A stretch of 64,000 nt of DNA from an uncultured Lachnospiraceae bacterium (GTDB taxonomy: Bacteria > Bacillota > Clostridia > Lachnospirales > Lachnospiraceae): positions 31,505-95,504 of the forward strand of contig CAJTNT010000007.1 of the NCBI GenBank assembly GCA_910577785.1. Direction: 5' to 3'. The notes under the pieces are model-generated. The model was not told the origin of the DNA. It saw nothing but the letters and a program-made list of their open reading frames with translations, and made no database searches. Below are positions 41,469-51,292 of the stretch, one piece after another (within the stretch, counting starts at the first letter, position 1; each line of letters begins with the position of its first letter). Made by a program: the position numbers and the translations under genes.

Positions 41469-42971
41469 ATGAATCGAACAGCAGGCATCCTACTCCCCAT
41501 CACCAGCCTTCCCTCCCCATACGGCATTGGCTGTTTTTCCCAAAGCGCCTATGATTTTGTCGACTGGCTCAAAGACGCCGGCCAATCCTACTGGCAGATC
41601 CTCCCCCTGGGCCCTACCAGCTACGGCGATTCCCCCTACCAGTCCTTCTCCACCTTTGCCGGCAATCCCTATTTTATCAGCCTGGAAGCCCTCATTGCCG
41701 AAGGCGTCCTGACTGCCGAGGAATGTGAATCCGCAGATTTCGGCAGCAAGCCCAACGACATTGATTATGAAAAAATCTACATCTCCCGCTATCCCCTGCT
41801 GCGCAAAGCCTATGAACGGAGCCAAATTAGCGAGGATCCCTCTTACCAGCGCTTTGTGGAGGAAAACAAATGGTGGCTCTCCGATTACGCCCTCTTTATG
41901 GCGGTAAAATCCCGCTTTGGCGGCGTGGCATGGACCGAGTGGGCAGAGGATATCCGCCTGCGTTACCCAAACGCGATCGATTACTACCGCCGGGAACTGT
42001 ATTTTGACATTGAGTTTCACCAATACATGCAGTATAAGTTCTATGAGCAATGGAGGCGCCTCAAGGCCTATGCCAACCAGCAGGGCGTCCAAATCATTGG
42101 CGACATCCCCATCTATGTGGCGATGGACAGCGCCGATGCCTGGGCAAACCCCACGCTGTTCCAATTAGATGGGGACAATATGCCCCTGGCCGTGGCAGGC
42201 TGCCCCCCGGATGGCTTTTCCGCAGATGGCCAGCTCTGGGGCAATCCCCTTTACCGCTGGGAATACCACCGTCAGACAGGCTATGCCTGGTGGCTTTCCC
42301 GTCTGTCCCATTGCTTCCGCCTATATGATGTGGTGCGGATTGACCATTTCCGTGGTTTTGACGAATATTTTTCTATTCCCTATGGCGCTGCGTCCGCCAA
42401 GGAAGGGCATTGGGAAAAAGGCCCTGGCATAGACTTGTTCCGCTGTGTGGAACGGCAGCTGGGCTGGCATGAGGTGATTGCAGAGGATTTGGGCTATGTG
42501 ACGGATTCTGTCCGCCGCCTGGTGCAGGAAAGTGGGTTCCCTGGGATGAAAGTCCTGGAGTTTGCCTTTGATTCCCGTGATTCTGGTTCGGCCAACGACT
42601 ACTTGCCCCATAATTATGCGGAAAACAGCGTAGCTTATACCGGGACCCATGACAATGAGACGATTGCCGGCTGGTTCCGTTCCATTACGGAGCAAGAGCG
42701 GCAGATTGCCCGCGACTACCTATGCGACCAATATACCCCGGAAAAAATGCTCTACAAGTCTTTCATTTCCCTGGTTATGTGCAGCCATGCCAAAGCCTGC
42801 ATCATCCCGCTGCAGGATTATATGGGATATGGCAACTGGGCGAGAATTAACAAACCTTCTACAATTGGGATAAACTGGAGGTGGCGCGTCCTCCCTGAAG
42901 AATTATCGGAGGAGCTGCAGCAGGAAATCCTGTCCCTGACAAAACGCTATGGCCGTATGAATTGGCAATAG
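41469..42971 (+). CDS. malQ: 4-alpha-glucanotransferase (amylomaltase)
   Basis: GH77 enzyme that transfers maltosyl and longer units between alpha-1,4-glucans, releasing glucose. ATG 41469 follows AAAGGAG and gives 500 residues, the family length. Motifs: GILLPITSLPSPYGIGCF at the start, GDIPIYVAMDSADAWANP, nucleophile Asp in VRIDHFRGFDEY, acid/base Glu in VIAEDLG, and transition-state Asp in GTHDNETI. It completes the maltose module with the upstream PTS. Confidence 0.97.
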   Translation: MNRTAGILLPITSLPSPYGIGCFSQSAYDFVDWLKDAGQSYWQILPLGPTSYGDSPYQSFSTFAGNPYFISLEALIAEGVLTAEECESADFGSKPNDIDYEKIYISRYPLLRKAYERSQISEDPSYQRFVEENKWWLSDYALFMAVKSRFGGVAWTEWAEDIRLRYPNAIDYYRRELYFDIEFHQYMQYKFYEQWRRLKAYANQQGVQIIGDIPIYVAMDSADAWANPTLFQLDGDNMPLAVAGCPPDGFSADGQLWGNPLYRWEYHRQTGYAWWLSRLSHCFRLYDVVRIDHFRGFDEYFSIPYGAASAKEGHWEKGPGIDLFRCVERQLGWHEVIAEDLGYVTDSVRRLVQESGFPGMKVLEFAFDSRDSGSANDYLPHNYAENSVAYTGTHDNETIAGWFRSITEQERQIARDYLCDQYTPEKMLYKSFISLVMCSHAKACIIPLQDYMGYGNWARINKPSTIGINWRWRVLPEELSEELQQEILSLTKRYGRMNWQ

Positions 42972-43074
42972 GATAGAGGCGGGCAGCGAGGGGTAGGCGC
43001 GTCCTGAAAATGAATAAATATGCATCAGTTCGATGGATTTAGCATATTTATGAAAAATGCCATAAAACTAAGGC

Positions 43075-43113
43075 AAAAAATGGTAAAAATGTCGAATTTC
43101 ATGCCATTTTTTT
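43075..43113 (+). terminator. Terminator of malQ
   Basis: AAAAAATGG (43075-43083) pairs with CCATTTTTTT (43104-43113), with the T run on the 3' side. Confidence 0.6.
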
Positions 43114-43114
43114 A

Positions 43115-43143
43115 TTGACTTTAGCAATTTAATCGTCTAAACT
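43115..43143 (+). promoter_or_regulatory. Promoter of the surface protease
   Basis: TTGACT (43115-43120), 17 bases, TAAACT (43138-43143), directly after the malQ terminator. Confidence 0.55.
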
Positions 43144-43254
43144 TAATTTTGGTAAAATCGCAGTTTTCGGTATTTTGTAATTGTTCCGTACGGTTACAGA
43201 TGCTGTGCTTTTACTAAAAGTCGGGATATAAAAATATGGAAAGGATGGAGAACG

Positions 43255-46200
43255 ATGAAGAAGAAACAATGTTGTGCGCTGCTCCTGGCATTTGCAATGA
43301 CCTTGACCAGCCTGCCAACAGTGGTTCTTGCCAAGCCTGCCAAAGAGGCAGAGAAGGCTCTGGAAACGATGAGTGAAGAAGAGCTTATCCAGGAGCTGGA
43401 AGGTGAAGAAGGGGTTTCGGCAAAGGCCACAGAAGTGGAAGACACAGACCGCCTGGATGAGAAGAAGGATCAGGCAAAAGAGCCGGTGGCAGAACCGCTT
43501 TACCAAGAAGATGAGGTGGTGACCGTAATCGTGGAGTTAGAGGAAGCCCCGCTGATGGATTATTATGGCGCCAGCTCCTATGCCGCAGAGGCAGAGGAAG
43601 ACGCGGAGACAATGCCTGGTGAGGCAGTGTCGGAATTTTTGGCTTCTGAAGACGCACAGGCTGCCTCAGAAGAGATGTTAGAGGGACAGGCAGACGTAAT
43701 TTCTGATATTGAAGAAGTAGCGGCTCAGGATGAGGGATCAAAGAGCCGCGCCAAGGCAGAGGACGTGGAGGTGGTTGCACAGTGGACAGCCGCGGCCAAT
43801 GCTATGGCAATCCGTATCCCATATGGGAAATTAGATGAAATCAAAGAGCTGAAGAATGTAAAGCGCGCCTATGTGCAGCATGTGTATGACCGCCCGGAGC
43901 CAGTGGAGAATTCCAACGTGGAGGAAGGCAAGGCCAATTATTCTTACAGCTATGATATGGTAGATGTCCAGGAAACCTGGAAGGAAGGATATACCGGCAA
44001 GGGGATGCTGGTAGCAATCTTAGACAGCGGCCTGGATATCAGGCCATACAAGTCAGGAGAAAATGTAGGCCGCACACGGCTTGCCCATGAGGCGTTTCGG
44101 GATAATTCCTTTATGAGCGCTGACGAAGACGGCAACCTGGACTGGGAGCTGCGCTATACAGACGACTCCCTGGAGAAGTTCCTGACGACCAACCAGCTGG
44201 CGTCTACGACAGGCTCGGATGGCAATATTATCCGCTGGGACAACAACGCCCTCTATAAGACCCGCAAGGTTCCTTATGGCTGCGACTACGCAGACGGCGA
44301 TATACATATTTACCCGTCATCAAGCGACCATGGTACTCATGTGGCTGGTACGGTTGCCGGATATGCAGAAGGAGAAGACGGGGAGATTAAGTTTTCCGGC
44401 GTGGCTCCGGATGCGCAGATCCTGTTTATGAAAGTCTTCCCGGATGAGGATGGCGGCGCGCAAGAGAGCAGCTTGATTAATGCCATTGAAGATTCCCTGA
44501 AGCTTGGGGCAGATATGATTAATTTAAGCTTAGGCTCAGATGCAGGGTATGCCGTAGACGATACGATGCAAAATGACGTATTTGCCCGTATTGAGGATGC
44601 AGGGGTTGCGATGATGACCTCCGCCGGCAACAGCGATTATTCCACAAGCGGCAATAACTATGGCGGCGAGGGGCTGATCACAGATCCGGATACTTCTGTG
44701 ATGTCATCCCCTGCGATGTATGACAGCAACCTGAGCGTGGCTTCGATTGACAATGCGATTAATGTGGAATCTTACCTTACCTGGAAGGATCAGGAAGGCA
44801 ACGTGCATGAGGTATCTTATACCGATCCTTATACGATTGCCATGAAGCATGGGTTCTCAGACAAGGAATACCCCATCTACAAAGTGGATGGCTATGGCAC
44901 TTATGACGATTACAGCAAAGTAGGCTTTAATAATGGCGGGAATGGCGGCAAGAACGGCATTGCGCTGGTGAAGCGCGGAGGCGGGATTTCCTTTGTCGAT
45001 AAAATCAACAACAGCACGAGCTTTACCGGGGTCAATTCCCAGGGCGAGAGGTATGGCGTACAGGCTGTTATTATCTATGATGAAGACCCTAATTCTACGG
45101 AAATGATTAACATGAGCGCAGAGGGCACTTCGATTACTTCCGCCTTCATCAACGGACGGGACGGCGCCGCAATCGCAGCAGCCTTGGATGCCGGCCAGGA
45201 AGTGAAGATCCAGGTGGCGCCAGATGACAAGACCGTAGATAATGCAACCTTTGGCGAGTTATCTTCCTTTACTTCCTGGGGGCCTGGGCCTGGCCTGGAA
45301 TTAAAGCCAGAAATCACGGCTCCGGGAGGAAATATCTGGTCTACAGTTGTGGACAGGAACGCAAGCGACGAAGGCTATACAGGCGGCTATTCGATGATGA
45401 GCGGCACCTCTATGGCGGCTCCGCATATGACGGGTATTGCTGCCCTGGTACGCCAGTATATTACAAGCAACAAGGACAAGTTCAACGTTTCCCATGTGGA
45501 TATGGGCGATAGGATCAGCCAGCTATTGGTCAGCACGGCCATCCCGCAGAAGGATGGGAAGGCTTACTATTCTCCGCGCCAGCAGGGCGCAGGCCTGGTC
45601 AATGCCGCAGCTGCTATTTCTACGCCGGCATACATCACCGTGGAAGGGAAGCATGTAGGGAAGTTAGAGCTGCTGGATGACCCGAATCAAACAGGCGTCT
45701 ATAATTTTGGCTTCCAGGTCAACAATATCTCCAATGAGGAGCTGAAATATCAGGCGGAAGTCGTATTGATGCGCCCGGATACCCAGAACGTAGATTCCGC
45801 ATGGGGCAGCAGGGAGGCATTGTCACCCCACGATGTGATAATTTCTACGACAGATCTTGGAGAAATAACAGTTCCTGCCAAGGGAAGCCAGAAGGTTGAG
45901 AAATCCGTTTCCCTGACATATGACCAGAAGAGTGAGCTGTCTAAGTTTACAAACGGGATTTATGTGGAGGGCTATGTGATCCTGAAGGATGCAGAAGGCA
46001 AGAACCCGCAGATTGGGCTGCCGCTGCTGGCATTCTATGGCGACTGGACAAAAGCGCCGATTTTTGACCGTTCCAACTGGTTTGACGAGCCGCAGGATAA
46101 GGAGAGCGTTTATAATAATGAATCCGCCTGGGGCACGAATCTGTTAGGATGTGAGCTGGAAAGCATTGGATACTTTGATTTGGGGCAGAACCTGTTCCGC

Positions 46201-49200
46201 AAAGCCGATGGCGACCAGACCATTTACCACAAGGAGAACTTTACGATTTCTCCGAATGGGGATAATTTCTTTGACAATATCAATGATATCATCCTCTATC
46301 AGTTGAGGAATGCCCGTCTGGTAGTAGTGGAAGTGAAGGATCAGGAGAGCGGTAAAGTGTATTTCAAGGACTGGGCTTCTTACTCCTTTAAGTCCATGTA
46401 TGAGCCAAACGCAGGGTTTACGGTTCCGTTTAGCCTGTATGGCACGTATCCTTTCTGGGATGGCAAGGACATGGATGGGAATGTGCTTCCGAGCGGTACG
46501 AAATGTACTTATAGCATTACTGCTTACGGCGAAGGCGACTTTGGCGATGAGATCTACGTAGAAAGCGAAGGGCGCAAGGTAACCGATTTCGACAAGGTAA
46601 TGAACGGAGAGCATGTGCCGACCTTTAATGGACATGAAATGGATATGACGGGCGATGTGATTTCCTTCCCGATTGTCGTGGATACGGTTGCGCCGAAGCT
46701 GCAGAATAATGCTGTGACATTCTTCCAGAAATATGGGCGTACCTATATGCTTGCCCAGGTTTATGATGAGGATGGCTCGCTGGCCTCCATTGAAGTGGCG
46801 CCTTATGTGACGCGTACTTATAAAGAAGGGATCGGCGGCGACCCGAATTATATGGAGACTGCTGTTGACCATGCTAACGTATTTTATTTGGATGAAATCT
46901 ATGATGCCGGCGCCAAGACTAGGACGGTGCTTGCAGACGTAACGGAATATACCCGTGCCCCGTCTTATGACGATGCATATTATGACTACAAGTGGACGGG
47001 CGATATTATGCTGTCCTGCGGCGACTATGGTGCAAATGACCGCAGCTACGCGATCCATGTAGATGCCAAAGAAGGAATTGTGCTTTCCCAGACTTCTGCA
47101 AGGCTCCATCCAGGCAGTAAGTTTGAGCTGAGCGCCAACGACAATACTTTGAGCCAAACGGAGATTACACGCATATCCAGCAACCCGGAAGTAGCAACGG
47201 TTGATGAGTTCGGCACGGTAGAGGCAATCGCTCCTGGGCAGGCAATAATTACGGTATCCGATGGAACAAGTTCCGCTGTGTGCGTAGTAATTGTGGAGCC
47301 ATATAATACAGTTGAAAGCTTCGAACTCTCTATGGACAAGTTCACCGGACTGAAGCCGGATGGCGAATGTGTCGTGAAGATTACTAATCTGCAGCCGGCG
47401 GACGCTGTGATTGAAAATGCCAGCTGGGTCGTGGAAGAAGATGATGACTATGCCGAGAATTATGCAGAAGGGCTGATACAGATTCAGAAAAATGCGTCAG
47501 ACGGACGTTCTGGTATCCTGTACCTGTATGCAAGCCAGTCAGACGAGCTGCTCCCGGCAGGCGAAGGTACCCTGACAGTAACTTTGGATGGGGTATCCCG
47601 TTCGATGAGGATTGGCTGGCAGGATATTTATACCGAGCGTGATCAGGATGATATGGTATCCGCCGCCAACTATAATACCCAAAGCTACTATGTGGCACAG
47701 GGAGGCTCTGTGGATTTGGAGGCTAAGTACCGCCAGGCGAATCAGCATTCCGTATGTGATATGCTGACAGAATTGACAGGCCTGAGGCTGGATGGCCCGG
47801 ATTTCTTCCAGCCAGAGGGAACCTATCAGGCAAGGCTGGTAAATGATGCAGGCTATGCATTGCCAGAAGAAATTGAGATGTATATAATCTATGGCCCTAA
47901 CGATACATATAAGATACCAGTAGACAATGGCACGAACCCCTATGGCTCAAGGTACACGTATGACCCGGCTACCGGGGAGATTAATATGCCTTTTACGGCT
48001 TATGGCTCTTCCAATTCGATAAAGATTGTAGCGGCAGGCGTGGAAAGCCCGGACAATCCGGCAGGCACAATGTCCGGCCAGGAGTATACGAAGCCAGACG
48101 GCGTCTATGGCCCGTTTAACTGGACAGTGACAGAAGGGGAAGGAAACCTGGAGCTGGTAGATAAGACAGACAATTATAACAATACTTATCAGGTGGCACG
48201 GTTTACACCATCTAAGCCAGGCACAAGCTATATTACCGCTGCCAGCAAAGATGGAAAATATTCTGTAAACTATATCGTGGTTTCCGAACCAGTCAGGGCA
48301 GAGGAAATTAAATTAAGTGAGAATACAGTAAAAGTGCGTGTAGGCGAAGAGGTATCGGTTGATGCCAGCCTGAATCCGCAGCCAACGCATGATGCCGACC
48401 GCGCATTGGTATGGACCAGCTTCGATGAGTCTGTGGCAACGGTGGAGAACGGCAAGATTACCGGCGTATCGGAAGGTTATGCTTATATCAAGGTACATAC
48501 TGCAGTAGATAACCGGATCCTCAGTTCCGTGGTTGTCCATGTAGTGCCTAAGGAAGATACGGTAGAGGAGACGACCATCCACCTGAGCGAGAGAGAAATT
48601 ACGCTGGATGTAAACGAATCCAAGGCCTTGAGGGCAACGGTAAACTCTGCCAATGAGAAGAATAAAAAAGTAACATGGTCCAGCAACAACAATAAAGTAG
48701 CAACGGTAACAGCAGATGGAAAAGTAACGGCAATTGCCAAAGGCGTTGCAACAATTACAGCAGAAACTGCCGATGGCGTAACCGCAACTTGTAAGGTAAC
48801 TGTAAATAAAGCAGACGATCCGGAAAACCCGTCCAAGAACGAGCCGACAGGAATTAGCCTGAATAAGGAAACCCTTACGCTGAAGGCAAATGAGTCAGAG
48901 GCGCTGACGGCAACGGTAAGCCCGGCAACGGCTGAGAATAAAGCAGTAACATGGTCAACGAACAACGCAGGAGTAGCGGCCGTGACAAATAGCGGCAGGG
49001 TAACCGCGATCTCCGCCGGAGTAGCAACGATTTCCGCAAGGACGGCCAACGGCCTGTCCGCAACCTGCAAGGTAACTGTAAATAAAGCAGATGAGCCAGT
49101 CGACCCGCCGAAGAACGAGCCGACGAGCATTAAGCTGGATCAGGATGCCATTACCTTAGAGGTCAATGGCACAGAGACTTTAACCGCAACGGTAGCTCCG

Positions 49201-50136
49201 GAAACGGCAGAAAACCGCAGCGTAACCTGGACAACCAACAACGAGGATGTTGCCACCGTTACCATCGGCGGCAAGGTAACCGGAATTTCTGCCGGTGAGG
49301 CAACGATTACAGCTAGGACGTCCAATGGCCTGACAGAGACTTGCAAGGTAACGGTACGCAAACGTGAGCTTGCAGCTCAGGAAGCCCTGAAGATTTCCGG
49401 TGTTTCTTCCCTGACCTTCAGTAAATCCGCTACCTTCAAGACAGAAGGCGGAAGCGGCGATGGGGAAGTGAGATGGTCTATCACATCCGGCAAGAAATAT
49501 GCAACCATCAATGCCAAGACGGGTAAAGTGCTGGCAACTGGTATCGGAACCGTGACCGTCAAGGCTGAGAAGGAAGGGGATGGCCAGTATAAGGATGCAT
49601 CCACAACCTTCCAGTTCAAGACAGTATTGCCGAAAAAGAATGAAGTGGTTACTATCAGCAAGGTAAAATACCGCGTGACAAACACTGCCAGCGGTAAAGA
49701 AGCCGTAGCATATGCAGCTCCTTCCAGCAAGAATATTACGAAAGTTGTTATCCCGGCAGCCGTGAAGATGGGCAGCAAGTCCTTCAAAGTAACATCTATC
49801 GGCAAGAACGCCTTCAAGGCATGCAAGAAGCTTAAGAGCGTGACGATTGGCAAGAACGTGACTGTAATTGGCGTCAGCGCGTTCCAGTATTGTAAGGCGC
49901 TGACAAAGATAACGATTCCTGCAAATGTACAAGTGATTGACAGGAACGTATTTGCTCATGACAGCAACTTAAAGACGATCACGGTAAAATCTAAAAAGAT
50001 TACTCAGGTAGGCACAAAAGCATTTAAGGGCATCAACCGAAAAGCCAAAATCAAAGTGCCTTCCTCCAAGCTGGCCCAATACAAAGAACTCTTTAGCCAA
50101 AAGGGACAGGCAAAGACCGTGAAGATTACAAAATAA
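43255..50136 (+). CDS. Giant secreted subtilisin-like protease (lactocepin type)
   Basis: Extracellular serine protease of 2293 residues (ribosome site GGAAAGGATGGAG). Signal peptide (1-26); acidic region and propeptide (about 30-215, ending in an I9-like AAANAMAIRIPYGKLDEIKE). S8 catalytic domain with D257 in AILDSGLD, H359 in DHGTHVAGT and S719 in SGTSMAAPH; a PA insert lies between His and Ser (about 560-660, GKNGIALVKRGGGISFVDKI). An Fn3-like domain follows (about 795-920) and further beta domains; five Big_2 domains (near 1275, 1681, 1773, 1865 and 1958), the last three nearly identical in design and joined by KADDPENPSKNEP-like linkers; a C-terminal BspA-type leucine-rich repeat (about 2178-2293, SIGKNAFKACKKLKSVTIGK). 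No LPxTG motif, so attachment is probably through the Lys-rich LRR or Big domains. Substrate unknown. Confidence 0.94.
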   Translation: MKKKQCCALLLAFAMTLTSLPTVVLAKPAKEAEKALETMSEEELIQELEGEEGVSAKATEVEDTDRLDEKKDQAKEPVAEPLYQEDEVVTVIVELEEAPLMDYYGASSYAAEAEEDAETMPGEAVSEFLASEDAQAASEEMLEGQADVISDIEEVAAQDEGSKSRAKAEDVEVVAQWTAAANAMAIRIPYGKLDEIKELKNVKRAYVQHVYDRPEPVENSNVEEGKANYSYSYDMVDVQETWKEGYTGKGMLVAILDSGLDIRPYKSGENVGRTRLAHEAFRDNSFMSADEDGNLDWELRYTDDSLEKFLTTNQLASTTGSDGNIIRWDNNALYKTRKVPYGCDYADGDIHIYPSSSDHGTHVAGTVAGYAEGEDGEIKFSGVAPDAQILFMKVFPDEDGGAQESSLINAIEDSLKLGADMINLSLGSDAGYAVDDTMQNDVFARIEDAGVAMMTSAGNSDYSTSGNNYGGEGLITDPDTSVMSSPAMYDSNLSVASIDNAINVESYLTWKDQEGNVHEVSYTDPYTIAMKHGFSDKEYPIYKVDGYGTYDDYSKVGFNNGGNGGKNGIALVKRGGGISFVDKINNSTSFTGVNSQGERYGVQAVIIYDEDPNSTEMINMSAEGTSITSAFINGRDGAAIAAALDAGQEVKIQVAPDDKTVDNATFGELSSFTSWGPGPGLELKPEITAPGGNIWSTVVDRNASDEGYTGGYSMMSGTSMAAPHMTGIAALVRQYITSNKDKFNVSHVDMGDRISQLLVSTAIPQKDGKAYYSPRQQGAGLVNAAAAISTPAYITVEGKHVGKLELLDDPNQTGVYNFGFQVNNISNEELKYQAEVVLMRPDTQNVDSAWGSREALSPHDVIISTTDLGEITVPAKGSQKVEKSVSLTYDQKSELSKFTNGIYVEGYVILKDAEGKNPQIGLPLLAFYGDWTKAPIFDRSNWFDEPQDKESVYNNESAWGTNLLGCELESIGYFDLGQNLFRKADGDQTIYHKENFTISPNGDNFFDNINDIILYQLRNARLVVVEVKDQESGKVYFKDWASYSFKSMYEPNAGFTVPFSLYGTYPFWDGKDMDGNVLPSGTKCTYSITAYGEGDFGDEIYVESEGRKVTDFDKVMNGEHVPTFNGHEMDMTGDVISFPIVVDTVAPKLQNNAVTFFQKYGRTYMLAQVYDEDGSLASIEVAPYVTRTYKEGIGGDPNYMETAVDHANVFYLDEIYDAGAKTRTVLADVTEYTRAPSYDDAYYDYKWTGDIMLSCGDYGANDRSYAIHVDAKEGIVLSQTSARLHPGSKFELSANDNTLSQTEITRISSNPEVATVDEFGTVEAIAPGQAIITVSDGTSSAVCVVIVEPYNTVESFELSMDKFTGLKPDGECVVKITNLQPADAVIENASWVVEEDDDYAENYAEGLIQIQKNASDGRSGILYLYASQSDELLPAGEGTLTVTLDGVSRSMRIGWQDIYTERDQDDMVSAANYNTQSYYVAQGGSVDLEAKYRQANQHSVCDMLTELTGLRLDGPDFFQPEGTYQARLVNDAGYALPEEIEMYIIYGPNDTYKIPVDNGTNPYGSRYTYDPATGEINMPFTAYGSSNSIKIVAAGVESPDNPAGTMSGQEYTKPDGVYGPFNWTVTEGEGNLELVDKTDNYNNTYQVARFTPSKPGTSYITAASKDGKYSVNYIVVSEPVRAEEIKLSENTVKVRVGEEVSVDASLNPQPTHDADRALVWTSFDESVATVENGKITGVSEGYAYIKVHTAVDNRILSSVVVHVVPKEDTVEETTIHLSEREITLDVNESKALRATVNSANEKNKKVTWSSNNNKVATVTADGKVTAIAKGVATITAETADGVTATCKVTVNKADDPENPSKNEPTGISLNKETLTLKANESEALTATVSPATAENKAVTWSTNNAGVAAVTNSGRVTAISAGVATISARTANGLSATCKVTVNKADEPVDPPKNEPTSIKLDQDAITLEVNGTETLTATVAPETAENRSVTWTTNNEDVATVTIGGKVTGISAGEATITARTSNGLTETCKVTVRKRELAAQEALKISGVSSLTFSKSATFKTEGGSGDGEVRWSITSGKKYATINAKTGKVLATGIGTVTVKAEKEGDGQYKDASTTFQFKTVLPKKNEVVTISKVKYRVTNTASGKEAVAYAAPSSKNITKVVIPAAVKMGSKSFKVTSIGKNAFKACKKLKSVTIGKNVTVIGVSAFQYCKALTKITIPANVQVIDRNVFAHDSNLKTITVKSKKITQVGTKAFKGINRKAKIKVPSSKLAQYKELFSQKGQAKTVKITK

Positions 50137-50183
50137 GCTTTCATAAGCCACAATGGCTGTGATAAGCTAAAATAGCGGTAATC

Positions 50184-50216
50184 AAAAGCCCCCAGGATAT
50201 GATCCTGGGGGCTTTT
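50184..50216 (+). terminator. Terminator of the protease gene
   Basis: AAAAGCCCCCAGGAT pairs with ATCCTGGGGGCTTTT around the loop ATG, a strong bidirectional hairpin. Confidence 0.95.
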
Positions 50217-50319
50217 CTAATCTCATTGCTGCTTATCCTATATGTAATTATCGTTTCCAATGCCAGCTGATCTGGGCAAGGCGTTCGTTATTCCGCAAAC
50301 ATAAACCCAGTCCCCAACA

Positions 50320-51237
50320 TCACCCTGCCATCTCACAAAGCTCGTCTAATAACTTTGGCAATTCCGCGTCCATATTTTCATTGCTGAATTGGCAGGTTCC
50401 TACTTTCTTATGTCCGCCGCCATTGTATTTCAGCATCAGGCTTCCCACATTCAGCGTAGCCGTCTGGTTCAGGATGCTGTACCCAACCGCAGCAGAACAG
50501 CCCTGGCCGCCGCGCCCGCTTACAATCCATGCAGAAATATTCTGTTCTGGATATAGGCTGTAAATCATAAAGCGGTTCCCGGTGTAGATTGGATCAACGC
50601 CCCGCAGGTCTGTAATAATCACATTTCCCTTTACTACTGTGTGCTGCTGTACCATTTCTTTGAATTTTTCTGTCTGTTCGTTGTATATGGCAATCCGTTC
50701 TTTCACATCCGGCAGATCAAGGATGTCCTCTGTGCTTAGCACACGGCATGCTTCCAAAAGCTTTTCCATTAATTGGTAGTTGGAGATTGAGAACTGCCGC
50801 CACCTTCCCAGGCCGGTTCGGGGATCCATCAGGAACCCGACCAGAATCCATCCGCTGGGGTTCATTACCTCATCAATCGTCAGGTTCCCAGAGTCTACCT
50901 TATCTACGGCCTCCATCATTTCCGTAAACTGCGGGAAACGCTCGGCGCCGCCATAATATTCGTAGATAATTCTTGCGCAAGAGGGGGCAATGCGGCTTTC
51001 GCCCTTATATTTTCCAGCAAGCTGCAGCCTCTCATGTTCGCTGGAATGGTGGTCAAACCAAAGCCCGCATCCTTCTACATAAGGCACATTTGCCAGACAG
51101 TCGTCTTCGTTTATCTCTACCAGGCCATCCTGCAGATCCTTGGGGTGCGCGAATTTCCAATGGTCAATCACGCCAGCTTCTAAGAGCAGGGCGCCGCAGG
51201 CTAATCCATCAAAATCAGAACGTGTTACTAATCTCAT
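50320..51237 (-). CDS. DHH-family phosphoesterase
   Basis: 305 residues, ATG 51237 after AAGGAGGG. Motifs of the DHH superfamily: VTRSDFDGLACGALL at the N-terminus, WFDHHSSEHE as the DHH motif, AVDKVDSGNL, and the DHHA1-like C-terminal NVGSLMLKYNGGGHKKVGTCQF. Such proteins hydrolyse nanoRNA, cyclic dinucleotides or related phosphodiesters, or act as exopolyphosphatases. The subtype here cannot be chosen. Cytosolic. Followed on the same strand by no close gene. Confidence 0.88.
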   Translation of the reverse strand: MRLVTRSDFDGLACGALLLEAGVIDHWKFAHPKDLQDGLVEINEDDCLANVPYVEGCGLWFDHHSSEHERLQLAGKYKGESRIAPSCARIIYEYYGGAERFPQFTEMMEAVDKVDSGNLTIDEVMNPSGWILVGFLMDPRTGLGRWRQFSISNYQLMEKLLEACRVLSTEDILDLPDVKERIAIYNEQTEKFKEMVQQHTVVKGNVIITDLRGVDPIYTGNRFMIYSLYPEQNISAWIVSGRGGQGCSAAVGYSILNQTATLNVGSLMLKYNGGGHKKVGTCQFSNENMDAELPKLLDELCEMAG

Positions 51238-51292
51238 TTCTTTCCCTCCTTATGGTTAAATTGTTGTAATGGGGTACAAGGACGCCAAAATG

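Noticed and set aside
43255..50136. LPxTG cell-wall anchor in the surface protease
   Set aside because: The C-terminus ends in a leucine-rich repeat and Lys-rich tail with no LPxTG motif or terminal membrane segment.
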